Shown one piece after another: positions 9,095 to 17,952 of a stretch of DNA of 64,000 bases. Location: assembly GCA_964625465.1 (NCBI GenBank), contig CAZVFD010000005.1:1-64000 (forward strand). Reading direction: 5' to 3'. The position numbers were made by a program, and so were the translations under genes. Numbering within the stretch: position 1 is the stretch's first letter; each line of letters opens with the position of its first letter. Below the pieces are notes generated by a model. It had not been told where the DNA came from. It saw only the letters and a list, made by a program, of their open reading frames with translations, and did not search any database. Origin of the DNA: CAZLFQ01 sp964625465 (GTDB taxonomy: Bacteria > Pseudomonadota > Alphaproteobacteria > Rickettsiales > Midichloriaceae).

Positions 9095-9388
9095 TTAGAT
9101 TATCCATTTGTCATCAAACACTACCCAAGCTTTTTTAGATATTACATAAAACACCATGTTCTTTTTCGGCAGAAAGGTTTCCCATTGATTATTGATGTAA
9201 AGTGCTAGTGAGTTATCTTTTTGAATATATAAATCGCCTTCCTCAGCCTTTATGGGCAAGGTATCAATGAAATCAATTACGGCTCTGTTTATTAAGAAAT
9301 CAATCTTATTAAACGAATCATTGATGGCAATTTCCTTCATCGATTGGTTTTGATGCAGCATTTGTAAATTATAGTTTGTGGTATGCAT
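9095..9388 (-). CDS. DUF2793-like protein (phage/gene-transfer-agent related)
   Basis: A 97-aa protein whose whole length matches the pattern of DUF2793: LHQNQSMKEIAINDSFNKID, then LPIKAEEGDLYI, then W-rich turns (NNQWETFLPKK, KKAWVVFDDKW). In alphaproteobacteria this domain is found in phage-like and gene-transfer-agent structural proteins. Here it stands alone, without capsid or tail genes. The ATG at 9388 follows a perfect AGGAGG ribosome site, which suggests substantial expression. It overlaps nothing and is convergent with the SIR2-like gene. Confidence 0.6.
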   Translation of the reverse strand: MHTTNYNLQMLHQNQSMKEIAINDSFNKIDFLINRAVIDFIDTLPIKAEEGDLYIQKDNSLALYINNQWETFLPKKNMVFYVISKKAWVVFDDKWII

Positions 9389-9390
9389 AT

Positions 9391-9411
9391 ATTCCTCCTA
9401 AAAAAAGGAAT
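9391..9411 (-). promoter_or_regulatory. Ribosome site in a possible sequestering hairpin
   Basis: On the minus strand ATTCCT, a 9-nt T-rich loop and AGGAAT form a 6-bp hairpin. It includes part of the AGGAGG ribosome site of the DUF2793 gene. It could switch translation on and off, or it could be chance in AT-rich sequence. Confidence 0.3.
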
Positions 9412-9448
9412 AATACCTCAACTTCTTAAGATGCGGAAGTCACAAAGT

Positions 9449-10963
9449 TTAAGTTGTTGTCAACGAATCGGTCGCTTCAATCTCGTTGCTCTGCATAGGG
9501 AAGGAAAGAGTAATTGACGTTCCTAGGCCAATTTCACTTTTGATATCAAACCTACCACGCATTAACTCAACCAGTTTTTTTGTAAGTGGCAAGCCTAGAC
9601 CTGTACCATCATACCTACGGCTAAGTTTGTTATCAACTTGGCCGAAAGGAGCTAGAGCCCTTGCCAGATCCTGTGGCGCCATGCCAACACCAGTATCTTT
9701 TATTTCAATCATTACAGAGCTTGTGTCTAAGTCCTTCCACGCCCTAATAGCTACTGTGCCATTCTCTTGCGTAAATTTTACAGCATTGGATAGTAGATTT
9801 AAAATTACTTGCTTTAATCGCTTAGAATCGGCAAGAAGAACTACGTGATCGCTAGGTAGATCATCGACTATCTTTACTTTAGCTTCCTCAGCTCTTGGCA
9901 GTACCATTCTAATACTTATTTTGATCAATTTTGTAAGGTCAACTTGCTCAAAATCCACCTGCAATTTATTTTCTTCAGCCTTTGAAAAGTCCAAAATATC
10001 ATTGATTAGACTTAATAAGTGAACACCTGAAGTATGGATGTCCCTAACAAATTCTTTATATTGTTCATTACCGATAGGGCCCATTGATTCTGAATTAATT
10101 ATTTCAGAGAAGCCGATGATTGCATTTAAAGGGGTTCGTAATTCGTGGCTTACGTTTGCTAAAAATTGTGATTTAGCGCGGCTTTCTGTTTCAGCGCTTG
10201 CTTTCGCAGCGGCCATTTCAATCCCAACTTCTTGCTGTTTTTCAATAACAACTTCCGCTTTTTGAGTAGATACTAAAACTGCCCCTGCCAACACTGCTAG
10301 AGACCCTATTATCATGAAAATGAGGGTAAATTGCATAGTATTAAGCTTTTCAATTGATGAAGTAACATCATAGCTTATTTCTAATACAGCGTTTGTCTTG
10401 GCAGCAATGTCCTTAGAATCCTCTCTAGGTGCGGTGACTATTACGGGTACAAAAGCTTTAATAATTGCTTTTTTAGTAGTCTGACCATTTTGAACGAAAT
10501 TTGCGTTAGCGATGAACAGGTTGTTTTTCCTGCCAGCGTTTGCAAGTTTTATCGAGTCTACAATATCATCCTTGCTTACTGTACCATTTAAAAAAGAACT
10601 CATTGGTATGATTTGAGTCGTACTTGAACTATCAAACAAAACAAGCATTTCTGGGTTGTATAATACAACCTTTAAAACATTTTTAGATGTTAGATTTTCA
10701 GCACTTTCTTTTGTAAAAACGGAATAGTGAGAGATCAAAGGCCATTCTGATTGCGGCTTAGAATTTAAATAGTCGATTACAGGATAGTATCTATTCCAAA
10801 CGGATCTTATATACCCTTCTCCCAAGACTTGAGCCTGCTCTTCTACGCCAACTTTAACTATGTCTTGAACAAAGGTATGCTTGAAATATATCCCTATAAG
10901 TAGCGTGACAACTACCAGAACCGCGAATAATAATATTACTATATTTCGTAAACTAGAAAACAT
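9449..10963 (-). CDS. Membrane sensor histidine kinase, PleC/DivJ-like
   Basis: A 504-aa orphan kinase. Membrane segments at about 8-26 and 211-232 flank a periplasmic sensor region of about 180 residues. Next come a short linker helix, the dimerisation/phosphoacceptor box NVSHELRTPLNAIIGFSE with His273, and the ATP-binding domain (NLLSNAVKF, DTGVGM, TGLGL). The segment after the H-box (EFVRDIHTSGVHLLSLINDIL) is like PleC/DivJ, which control DivK in the alphaproteobacterial cell cycle. No response regulator is adjacent. It follows infC on the same strand, at the place where rpmI-rplT often stand. Confidence 0.85.
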   Translation of the reverse strand: MFSSLRNIVILLFAVLVVVTLLIGIYFKHTFVQDIVKVGVEEQAQVLGEGYIRSVWNRYYPVIDYLNSKPQSEWPLISHYSVFTKESAENLTSKNVLKVVLYNPEMLVLFDSSSTTQIIPMSSFLNGTVSKDDIVDSIKLANAGRKNNLFIANANFVQNGQTTKKAIIKAFVPVIVTAPREDSKDIAAKTNAVLEISYDVTSSIEKLNTMQFTLIFMIIGSLAVLAGAVLVSTQKAEVVIEKQQEVGIEMAAAKASAETESRAKSQFLANVSHELRTPLNAIIGFSEIINSESMGPIGNEQYKEFVRDIHTSGVHLLSLINDILDFSKAEENKLQVDFEQVDLTKLIKISIRMVLPRAEEAKVKIVDDLPSDHVVLLADSKRLKQVILNLLSNAVKFTQENGTVAIRAWKDLDTSSVMIEIKDTGVGMAPQDLARALAPFGQVDNKLSRRYDGTGLGLPLTKKLVELMRGRFDIKSEIGLGTSITLSFPMQSNEIEATDSLTTT

Positions 10964-11056
10964 TTCCTTTTAATACAAATTGTTTCCATACCGCAAGGTA
11001 CTAATATATTGATAATGCAGTTCTTTTTAGAAGTTTTCAATAACTATTAAAGAAAT

Positions 11057-11572
11057 TTACTTAGGTGATATTAGCATAAAAATCTGTTTGCCTTCTAGTT
11101 TGGGCTCAACTTCAATTTTTGCCATAGATTCTAAGTCTTGTTTAAACTTTGAAATTACAGCGAAACCAACCTCATTGTGTGTTATCTCTCTACCTTTAAA
11201 TACAAGTGTAAACCTAACCTTATCGCCATTCTCAATGAATTTTTTAGCGTTTCTAAGTTTTACTTGATAGTCACCATCGGCAATTGTCGGCCTAACTTTG
11301 ATTTCTTTTGTCTCTACTGTCTTCTGTTTTTTCTTAGCAGCTTGCGCTTTCTTTTGAACTTCATACTTAAACTTTCCGTAGTTCATTACCTTGCAAACTG
11401 GTGGTGTGGCATTAGGAGATATCTCAACTAAATCAAGTCCTCGTTCTTGTGCTAACTTTATGCCTTGTTGAGGTGTCATAACACCTAGCATATTGCCTTG
11501 GTCGTCAATTAAACGTATTTCTGGACAATTAATTTCCCTATTAAATCTAGGTGTGTCTTTAGATGCAGCTAT
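11057..11572 (-). CDS. infC: Translation initiation factor IF-3, non-AUG start
   Basis: Binds the 30S subunit and checks initiator tRNA and start codon. The first ATG in frame (11491) would remove the N-terminal residues that every IF-3 has. Reading upstream gives PRFNREINCPEIRLIDDQGNM, the classic IF-3 start. An in-frame TAA at 11587-11585 limits the options. AAGGAG (11585-11580) lies 7 nt before an ATA codon at 11572 and only 1 nt before an ATT at 11578, so AUA is the best start, giving 171 aa. Rare AUU/AUA/AUC starts are known for infC and allow IF-3 to repress its own translation. It lies 22 nt after thrS, the conserved order. Confidence 0.9.
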   Translation of the reverse strand: MAASKDTPRFNREINCPEIRLIDDQGNMLGVMTPQQGIKLAQERGLDLVEISPNATPPVCKVMNYGKFKYEVQKKAQAAKKKQKTVETKEIKVRPTIADGDYQVKLRNAKKFIENGDKVRFTLVFKGREITHNEVGFAVISKFKQDLESMAKIEVEPKLEGKQIFMLISPK

Positions 11573-11594
11573 TGTAATACTCCTTATTAGTTAA

Positions 11595-13514
11595 TTAAAT
11601 ATGAGGTGTAACCTCAGTTTTTACTTTATTCACAAATTCGTGAAGATCAAGTATTTCTTGGTTTTCTGAGCCTAGTCTCCTTATGGAAACCTTACGCTCA
11701 GCACGTTCATTCTTACCGACTACAACAAAAATTGGTATCTTACGCAGAGAGTGCTTACGCACCTTGTAATTGATCTTTTCGCTATCTAAATCTAGTTCAG
11801 CGGGTATGCCATTTGCCTTTAAAAGCTCTTTAACTTCAATGGCATAATCATCAATATCGTTTGTGATACTTGCGATTACAACAGGCGTTGGACAGAGCCA
11901 AATTGGCAGGTTGCCAGCATAGTGCTCTATCAAAATACCTATAAATCTTTCTAGAGACCCTAGAATTGCTCGGTGCAACATAACAGGATGTTTACGGAGG
12001 CCATCTTCATCTATATAATAAGCTCCTAATCGCTCAGGCAGAACGTAATCTAGTTGCAAGGTTCCACACTGCCAAGAACGGCCAATGGCATCAGTTAAAT
12101 GAAACTCTAGCTTAGGAGAATAAAACGCTCCTTCGCCTGGATCCAGAGTATAGCTCAGTCCTGCTTTTATGACGGCATCTTGAAGAACCCGTTCAGCCTT
12201 GTCCCACATCTCATCACTGCCTGCCCTTTTCTCTGGACGTGTCGCAATGACAACCCTTATATTATCAAATCCAAGAGCTTTATAGACCTGCGTTACTAAG
12301 TTGCAAAAAAGCTCTGTCTCAGAAAAAATTTGTTCTTCGGTACAAAATATGTGCGCATCATCTATTGTTAGCTGACGCACTCTCATCAAACCATGCATAG
12401 AACCTGATGTTTCATTACGATGACAACAACCAAATTCAGACATTCTCAAAGGCAAGTCACGATACGACTTTGTTGTCTGTTTAAAAATCTGCACATGTCC
12501 AGGGCAGTTCATTGGTTTAAGTGCAAAAGTTTTGTCGCTTTTTTCATCTTCATCAGGGATGACAAAGATTTTGTCGCGATAGTTTTCCCAGTGACCACTC
12601 TGCTCCCAAAAAACTTTCTCATAAACTTGCGGAGTTTTTACTTCAACATAATCAGCTTTATTAATTTTAGCTCTGATGTAGTTCTCAAGATTACGATAAA
12701 TTGTGTAACCATTAGGATGCCAAAAAACCATACCAGGCGCTTCATCTTGTAAGTGGAACAACTCTAGTTGTTTACCTAATTTTCTATGATCACGTTTTTC
12801 AGCTTCTTCTAGTTGGTGCAGATATGCTTTTAACTGCTCTTCACTTGCCCAAGCGGTTCCATAAATTCTTTGTAGCATTGGCTTTGAGCTGTCACCACGC
12901 CAGTAAGCGCCAGCAACTTTCATTAACTTAAATGCTTTTACTTTGCCAGTTGATGGAGAGTGTGGGCCACGACAAAGGTCGGCAAACTCACCTTGGAAAT
13001 ATAAGCTAATTTCCTCAGTAGCAGGCAGGTCTTGGATAATTTCAACTTTATAGTTTTCACCTAAATTTTTAAAGTGAGCAACCGCCTCGTCACGAGACAT
13101 TACCTTGCGTTCGATCTTGATGTTGCGAGCAACAATCTTTTTCATCTCAGATTCAATCTTCGCTAAATCATCAACAGAAAATGGCTCAGCGCGTGCAAAG
13201 TCATAATAGAAACCATTCTCAATTGTAGGACCTATTGTCACTTGTGTTTCAGGGAATAAATTCTTTACTGCTTCAGCTAAAATATGCGCAGCATCATGGC
13301 GAATTATTTCTAGGCCATCTTGGCTGTCAGCGGTTATAACACTAACCGTACAATCACCCGATATCGTTGTTGAAAGATCTTTTAGCTCACCATTGATTTT
13401 TACAGCCAATGCTGCTTTTTCAAGGCTTTTGCTGATGCTTGCTGCAAATTCAAAGCCAGTTACTGGGCTCGGAAAGCTTTTTACCTTTCCATCTGGTAGA
13501 GTGATATTAATCAT
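11595..13514 (-). CDS. thrS: Threonyl-tRNA synthetase
   Basis: Charges tRNA-Thr. The N-terminal TGS domain (LPDGKVKSF) is followed by the editing domain with RHDAAHILAEAV, and by the catalytic core with the zinc-site MNCPGH and motif 2 FGCCHRNETSGSMHG. The C-terminal anticodon-binding domain is the last 100 residues. A longer frame starts at 13565. The ATG at 13514 aligns with the family start (MINITLPDG), has an AAAAGAA site upstream and gives 639 aa. It is upstream of infC, as in most bacteria. Confidence 0.95.
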   Translation of the reverse strand: MINITLPDGKVKSFPSPVTGFEFAASISKSLEKAALAVKINGELKDLSTTISGDCTVSVITADSQDGLEIIRHDAAHILAEAVKNLFPETQVTIGPTIENGFYYDFARAEPFSVDDLAKIESEMKKIVARNIKIERKVMSRDEAVAHFKNLGENYKVEIIQDLPATEEISLYFQGEFADLCRGPHSPSTGKVKAFKLMKVAGAYWRGDSSKPMLQRIYGTAWASEEQLKAYLHQLEEAEKRDHRKLGKQLELFHLQDEAPGMVFWHPNGYTIYRNLENYIRAKINKADYVEVKTPQVYEKVFWEQSGHWENYRDKIFVIPDEDEKSDKTFALKPMNCPGHVQIFKQTTKSYRDLPLRMSEFGCCHRNETSGSMHGLMRVRQLTIDDAHIFCTEEQIFSETELFCNLVTQVYKALGFDNIRVVIATRPEKRAGSDEMWDKAERVLQDAVIKAGLSYTLDPGEGAFYSPKLEFHLTDAIGRSWQCGTLQLDYVLPERLGAYYIDEDGLRKHPVMLHRAILGSLERFIGILIEHYAGNLPIWLCPTPVVIASITNDIDDYAIEVKELLKANGIPAELDLDSEKINYKVRKHSLRKIPIFVVVGKNERAERKVSIRRLGSENQEILDLHEFVNKVKTEVTPHI

Positions 13515-13568
13515 TTCTTTTGCCTGATGCATGTTTTGGTCTTTATTTATCTGCCTAATATACACGTA

Positions 13569-14273
13569 TTATAAGGAATTTGTAGCAGAATCTATCTCTT
13601 CCTTTAATTTTTTCAACAATTGGTCTTTGGAAAGTGGTTTTGTAATGGGTTCAAGAAATTTAACCTTTATCGTCCCACTTCTGATAAGCCAAGATTTTGC
13701 TGGCCATATTTTTCCAGAATTCAAAGCGGCAGGAACTATAGGTATATCGGGAAGTTCTTTGTGCAGAGCCGCAATGCCTGATTTATATTCCACGCTTTGG
13801 CCATGCTTAACCCGTGTACCTTCGGGGAAGATGACGATTGGCCTACCTTTTTCGAAGGCTTTTCGTGCTGCTTCTGACATTTGCTTGATTATTGAAGCTC
13901 CTCCTTTACGATCTATAGCAATCATCTCAATAAAACGTAAGTACCAGCCATACAATGGTATTTTAAGCAATTCTTTTTTAAGGATAAAAGCCGGATTGTT
14001 CAAGTAATGAACGAAGTAAATAGTCTCCCAAACAGACTGGTGTTTCGAAGCGATTATGCATCCGTCTTTTGGAATATTGTGCGCATTTATAACTTTGACT
14101 TTAACTCCACATATAGCCCTTAGCGCTAGGGTGATTACATAGCTCCAAATATACCCAGCTTTTGCAACTAGTTTTTGTTGTCTGAGGGGTAGAACTACAC
14201 TGCCTAATACACCAAGTATAAGCGTCCAAATTACTAAAAAGATTATGAAGATTGTCGATCTAATTGTTGTCAT
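13569..14273 (-). CDS. plsC: 1-acyl-sn-glycerol-3-phosphate acyltransferase
   Basis: Makes phosphatidic acid at the inner membrane. One or two hydrophobic segments occupy residues 7-27 and perhaps 43-55. The acyltransferase motif I is KHQSVWET with His78 and Glu83, the HX4E variant often seen in alphaproteobacteria instead of HX4D. Motif III is FPEGTR and motif IV is VPAALNSG. At 234 aa it is normal. It lies 54 nt upstream of thrS on the same strand. Confidence 0.9.
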   Translation of the reverse strand: MTTIRSTIFIIFLVIWTLILGVLGSVVLPLRQQKLVAKAGYIWSYVITLALRAICGVKVKVINAHNIPKDGCIIASKHQSVWETIYFVHYLNNPAFILKKELLKIPLYGWYLRFIEMIAIDRKGGASIIKQMSEAARKAFEKGRPIVIFPEGTRVKHGQSVEYKSGIAALHKELPDIPIVPAALNSGKIWPAKSWLIRSGTIKVKFLEPITKPLSKDQLLKKLKEEIDSATNSL

Positions 14274-14343
14274 TTAACTAATGTGTTTCCCAACTATATT
14301 TATTTTGCTATACATTAAACAGATTAAACTAATATAAGATTAT

Positions 14344-14805
14344 ATGTCACAAGCCCTTAAAAATCTAGAGTCTAATGGATATAAACTTCCAGAGCTGAAG
14401 CCAGCACAAACTAAGTTTAAGCCTTTCCTAATCTCAGGTAGCCATGTTTACATATCTGGCCAACTGCCGCTTGGCTTTGGTGATGTCAAAGAACACGTGG
14501 GGCATTTGGGTGGCAATGTTTCGATCGAACAAGGGCAGAAAATCGCACACATTTGCGGACTAAATGTTTTAGCGCAATTACAAGCAGCGGTTGGTGATTT
14601 AGATAAAGTTAAAAAATGTGTGAAGCTTACAATATTTGTAAATTCGACTCCAACTTTTACTGACCAGCCTGTTGTAGCAAACGCTGTTTCAGATTTAATG
14701 CTTAAAACTTTTGGTGAAAAAGGTGAGCATGCAAGGTCTGCAATTGGAGTTGCCCAATTACCTTTAGGAGTTGCCGTAGAAGTTGAAGCGATTTTTGAGA
14801 TTTAA
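14344..14805 (+). CDS. RidA family enamine/imine deaminase
   Basis: A 153-aa YjgF/YER057c/UK114-type protein. This subfamily is longer than RidA proper and close to the alphaproteobacterial group with the N-terminal extension (ALKNLESNGYKLPE). YISGQLPL and the conserved Arg in HARSAIGVAQLPLGVAVEVEA are visible. RidA proper removes reactive 2-aminoacrylate-type imines released by PLP enzymes; whether this subfamily does the same is not certain. Its end overlaps the possible non-ATG start of the next gene. Confidence 0.85.
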   Translation: MSQALKNLESNGYKLPELKPAQTKFKPFLISGSHVYISGQLPLGFGDVKEHVGHLGGNVSIEQGQKIAHICGLNVLAQLQAAVGDLDKVKKCVKLTIFVNSTPTFTDQPVVANAVSDLMLKTFGEKGEHARSAIGVAQLPLGVAVEVEAIFEI

Positions 14806-15703
14806 TTTGAAAAATTTTCCAGTTAAAAACGCACTAATTATTATTGGCAAAATTACATTTGTATTTTTTGCCTTCTACTGGGTGTTCCATAAAATTAATT
14901 TTTCAAGTTTTGTTGAGCACATTAAACAAGCCTATCTAATACCTTTATTTTTTTCTTACTTGTGTCTACATGTATCTCTGTTTTTTAGTGCGTTTAGAAG
15001 TAGGTACTACTTTTCTACATTTGGCTTAAAAATCAGAAGGACTTTTGCCATTGCATTATATTATGTAGGTATGATGTTTAATGTGGTGCTTCCGGGTGGA
15101 ATAAGTGGTGATGGATATAAAATATTTTATCTAAATAAGGTCTCAAAATTTTCTAAAGTTACAGCTTTGCGGGTAATGTTTTATGAGAGAGTAAATGGCT
15201 TCTATATTTTAGTCTTGTTTGGATTGCTGCTTTTGCCATTCACTGAGTTTTGGAAAGTAATCCCTTTTGGTTTTGAAAGCAGCATACTACTTTTGATTAT
15301 GGTAACTCCGTGCTATTTTTTCGGCGCGCATTACATAATTAAAGATAAGTTTAACACAGCGCTCAATGCTTCTACTTACTCTTTTGGAGTACAAATATTT
15401 CAAGTTATTTCAGCTATCTTTTTAGTTTATTCAATATTGCCTGAAGCTACTGTAAGCGTGTATGTAGACTATGTATTTTTATTTATAGTTGGTTCAATTC
15501 TAGCAATCATACCTATTTCAATTGGTGGTGCAGGACTAAGAGAGCTAACCATGATGTATGGGCTGCAATTTGTAAGCAACGGAACGACTATTGAAATGGG
15601 AGTTGCTTTTGCATCACTATCTTTTGCATTATATGTGGCAACAGCTTTGACTGGACTGCCAATTTTTTATAATCTCAAATCGATTAAGGCTTCTAAGCAA
15701 TAA
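14783..15703 (+). CDS. YbhN/LPG-synthase-TM family membrane protein
   Basis: Polytopic inner-membrane protein of about 300 aa, with seven or eight hydrophobic segments. The motifs LPGGISGDGYKIF and SIGGAGLRE are diagnostic of the flippase-like transmembrane domain of lysylphosphatidylglycerol synthase (UPF0104). There is no soluble synthase domain, so it is a transport or anchor protein rather than MprF. No ATG is usable: the frame offers TTG at 14783, 14795 and 14807. The last lies just after the ridA stop, with GAGA 6 nt upstream, and is an equally good start. Confidence 0.8.
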   Translation: MKRFLRFNLKNFPVKNALIIIGKITFVFFAFYWVFHKINFSSFVEHIKQAYLIPLFFSYLCLHVSLFFSAFRSRYYFSTFGLKIRRTFAIALYYVGMMFNVVLPGGISGDGYKIFYLNKVSKFSKVTALRVMFYERVNGFYILVLFGLLLLPFTEFWKVIPFGFESSILLLIMVTPCYFFGAHYIIKDKFNTALNASTYSFGVQIFQVISAIFLVYSILPEATVSVYVDYVFLFIVGSILAIIPISIGGAGLRELTMMYGLQFVSNGTTIEMGVAFASLSFALYVATALTGLPIFYNLKSIKASKQ

Positions 15704-15734
15704 AAAAACCACCGCAATTTTAGCTGCTGTGGTT
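15702..15734 (-). terminator. Rho-independent terminator between convergent genes
   Basis: Ten-bp stem with one mismatch, AACCACCGCA (15707-15716) / TGCTGTGGTT (15725-15734), with an 8-nt loop. On the minus strand a run of seven T follows, so it serves the 116-aa gene. It may also stop the plus-strand membrane-protein transcript. Confidence 0.65.
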
Positions 15735-15756
15735 TAGAAAAATACTCTCAAGATCT

Positions 15757-16107
15757 CTAGCTGCCTAAGCCAACAATACTTGGGTTACAAGCGATTCCTA
15801 CTATTGCAGCGCCAACAACGGCTGCTGCCCACTTTTTAGTGATGTAATTAGGTATAGATATAAAATGATTATTGTTATAAGCTATGTCCCTAATTGCACA
15901 ACTAGCTAATAATACCAACCCTCCAGCAACAGCATAACTCTCGTCATTGGTTAATATAGTGCCAATTACACCTAACATGCTTACTGCTCCAAAAAATGCT
16001 GCAAAAACATTGGGGGGAGTATTAAATTGTTGTTGAGGTTGATTTGGAAATAATTGTACAGGCTGATTAACCGCCGCCTGCACGACGTTGCCCCTTTCTT
16101 GCCTCAT
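15757..16107 (-). CDS. Small membrane protein of unknown function
   Basis: A 116-aa protein. A polar, Gln/Asn/Pro-rich N-terminus of about 32 residues is followed by three hydrophobic segments (about 33-51, 58-74 and 92-110). It has a poor match to any family I know and may be lineage-specific. It has its own hairpin terminator, and a purine-rich stretch precedes the ATG, so it is probably expressed. Confidence 0.5.
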   Translation of the reverse strand: MRQERGNVVQAAVNQPVQLFPNQPQQQFNTPPNVFAAFFGAVSMLGVIGTILTNDESYAVAGGLVLLASCAIRDIAYNNNHFISIPNYITKKWAAAVVGAAIVGIACNPSIVGLGS

Positions 16108-16223
16108 ATTGACCCCTTTATAATTAAACTAAGCGTATTATATAGTTATTTTTGGCGGTAGTCAAGTTAATATGCTGATTTTTCTAGCTTTTTTATAAAA
16201 ATATAGGTTTGGCGTTAGGACAA

Positions 16224-16877
16224 CTACTCTCTGAGTGTTTCTATATTCTTTCTATAGTCTTTAGTGCCAAAAACAGCAGTCCCTGCAACCAACACATTGG
16301 CACCAGCTTGAATTGCGAGCTTGGCAGTTTCTGAGTTTATGCCGCCATCAACTTCGAGGTCGATTTTTCTGCCAGTTTTTTCAATCATCCTTCTTACTTT
16401 CTCAATTTTATGCAGCTGTGAGTGCAAGAACTCTTGCCCACCAAACCCAGGGTTTACGGTCATAACTAGAATTAAATCAACTTTATCCATGATGTAATCC
16501 AATACATTCTCATGAGTTGATGGAACTATTGAAACTCCAGCTTTAACGCCATGTGAGTGTATTTGGGAGATAACACGATCTAAGTGAGTCACAGCTTCAG
16601 CATGAACAGTTATAATATCGCAGCCAGCTTTAGCAAATGCATCAATATGTTTTTCAGGGTTATCAATCATTAGGTGGGTATCAAATGGCAACTCACTAAA
16701 ACTTCTAGCCATTTTTATTACTGGCGCACCGAAGGTAATATTTGGAACAAATGAACCATCCATAACATCTAGATGTATATAATCAGCACCAGCCGCAGTA
16801 ACGCTTTTTATTTCCTCGCCCAAATTGGCGAAATTGCATGAGAGAATTGATGGGGCGATCTTAATTTTATGAGGCAT
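16224..16877 (-). CDS. rpe: Ribulose-phosphate 3-epimerase
   Basis: Interconverts ribulose-5-phosphate and xylulose-5-phosphate. It is a TIM barrel with APSILSCNFANLG at the start, the metal-site HLDVMDGSFVPNITFG, and HLMIDNPEKH. The phosphate-binding loops are MTVNPGFGGQ and EVDGGIN, with VAGTAVFG near the end. At 217 aa it is normal. It is divergent from glpX, so two sugar-phosphate genes share a control region. Confidence 0.95.
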   Translation of the reverse strand: MPHKIKIAPSILSCNFANLGEEIKSVTAAGADYIHLDVMDGSFVPNITFGAPVIKMARSFSELPFDTHLMIDNPEKHIDAFAKAGCDIITVHAEAVTHLDRVISQIHSHGVKAGVSIVPSTHENVLDYIMDKVDLILVMTVNPGFGGQEFLHSQLHKIEKVRRMIEKTGRKIDLEVDGGINSETAKLAIQAGANVLVAGTAVFGTKDYRKNIETLRE

Positions 16878-16916
16878 ATTGGCAATAACGTATTTTATCT
16901 ACAGACTAACCTAACT

Positions 16917-16945
16917 TTGACAGTAAGCAAAGTGAATGCTATTTA
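16917..16945 (+). promoter_or_regulatory. Candidate promoter for glpX-birA
   Basis: A perfect -35 box TTGACA (16917-16922), 17 nt, then TATTTA (16940-16945). It lies 24 nt upstream of the glpX ATG in the 92-nt divergent region. The -10 box is only half matched. Confidence 0.4.
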
Positions 16946-16969
16946 TTAATGCAAAACTTGTGAATTGAT

Positions 16970-17950
16970 ATGAAAAGCATTTTATCTTCTAAGCCTAAAG
17001 TGACTCCAACCTTACCTGCTAATCTTGCCCTTGACGCCATGATGCTTACGCGCGAAGCAGCAATCTCTTGCTATGAATGGATTGGTATGGGGCAAGAAAA
17101 AGCAGCAGATCAAGCTGCTGTTACTGCCATGAGAAAAGCATTTAACAATGTAAAAATAGATGGAACCGTTGTGATCGGCGAGGGAGAAAGGGACTCTGCC
17201 CCAATGTTATATATCGGTGAAAAAGTTGGGAATGGCACAACAAAGGTTGATATTGCGGTTGATCCGCTTGAGGGAACAACCATATGTGCGCACTCACTTC
17301 CGAATTCTATTTCTGTTTTAGCATTTTCTACAGAAGGTGGATTGCTACATGCGCCAGACGTGTATATGGATAAAATTGCCATCGGCTCTGGCTATCCAGA
17401 TGGAGTTGTGGATATAGATAATACTCCACAAAAAAACATTCAAAATTTAGCAAAAGCCAAGAAGTGTGATATCTCGGACATTACTGTTTGCGTGCTCAAA
17501 CGCCCACGTCATGATGAGCTGGTTGCAAAAATTCGAGAAGCGGGTGCGAGATTGCAATTTATCTCGGACGGAGATGTATTGGCCGTTATCTCCGCCACAC
17601 TTCCAGACCCAAAAGTTGATATGTATATGGGGATGGGTGGAGCACCTGAAGGTGTTCTTGCGGCAGCCGCACTTAGATGCCTTGGCGGACAGATGCAAGG
17701 TCGACTAATTTTCAAAGATGATGCCGAACGAAACAGGGCTGCGAAAGCTGGAATAAGAGATTTAAATAAAAAATATTCATTAACAGACTTAGCAAGTGGG
17801 GATGTAATTTTTGCGGCTACAGGTGTGACGGATGGCTGGTATTTACAAGGTGTGAAATATTCAAAGAAATATACATGCACTACAAATTCAGTGGTGATGG
17901 AATCTATGAATAAGTCAATTCAATTCGTAAATCACACAATTAAAATTTAG
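16970..17950 (+). CDS. glpX: Fructose-1,6-bisphosphatase class II
   Basis: Hydrolyses fructose-1,6-bisphosphate, the committed step of gluconeogenesis. GEGERDSAPMLYIGE and VDPLEGTTICA carry the metal- and phosphate-binding acidic residues of the GlpX family. GDGDVLA-type (ISDGDVLAVI) and GGAPEGVLAAAALR follow. At 326 aa it is normal. It lies 2 nt before birA. With the class I aldolase at 62.7 kb it implies flow toward hexoses rather than glycolysis. Confidence 0.95.
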   Translation: MKSILSSKPKVTPTLPANLALDAMMLTREAAISCYEWIGMGQEKAADQAAVTAMRKAFNNVKIDGTVVIGEGERDSAPMLYIGEKVGNGTTKVDIAVDPLEGTTICAHSLPNSISVLAFSTEGGLLHAPDVYMDKIAIGSGYPDGVVDIDNTPQKNIQNLAKAKKCDISDITVCVLKRPRHDELVAKIREAGARLQFISDGDVLAVISATLPDPKVDMYMGMGGAPEGVLAAAALRCLGGQMQGRLIFKDDAERNRAAKAGIRDLNKKYSLTDLASGDVIFAATGVTDGWYLQGVKYSKKYTCTTNSVVMESMNKSIQFVNHTIKI

Positions 17951-17952
17951 TT

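Noticed and set aside
12420..12752. 110-aa open frame on the plus strand inside thrS
   Set aside because: Antisense of the conserved ThrRS catalytic core; no recognisable domain.
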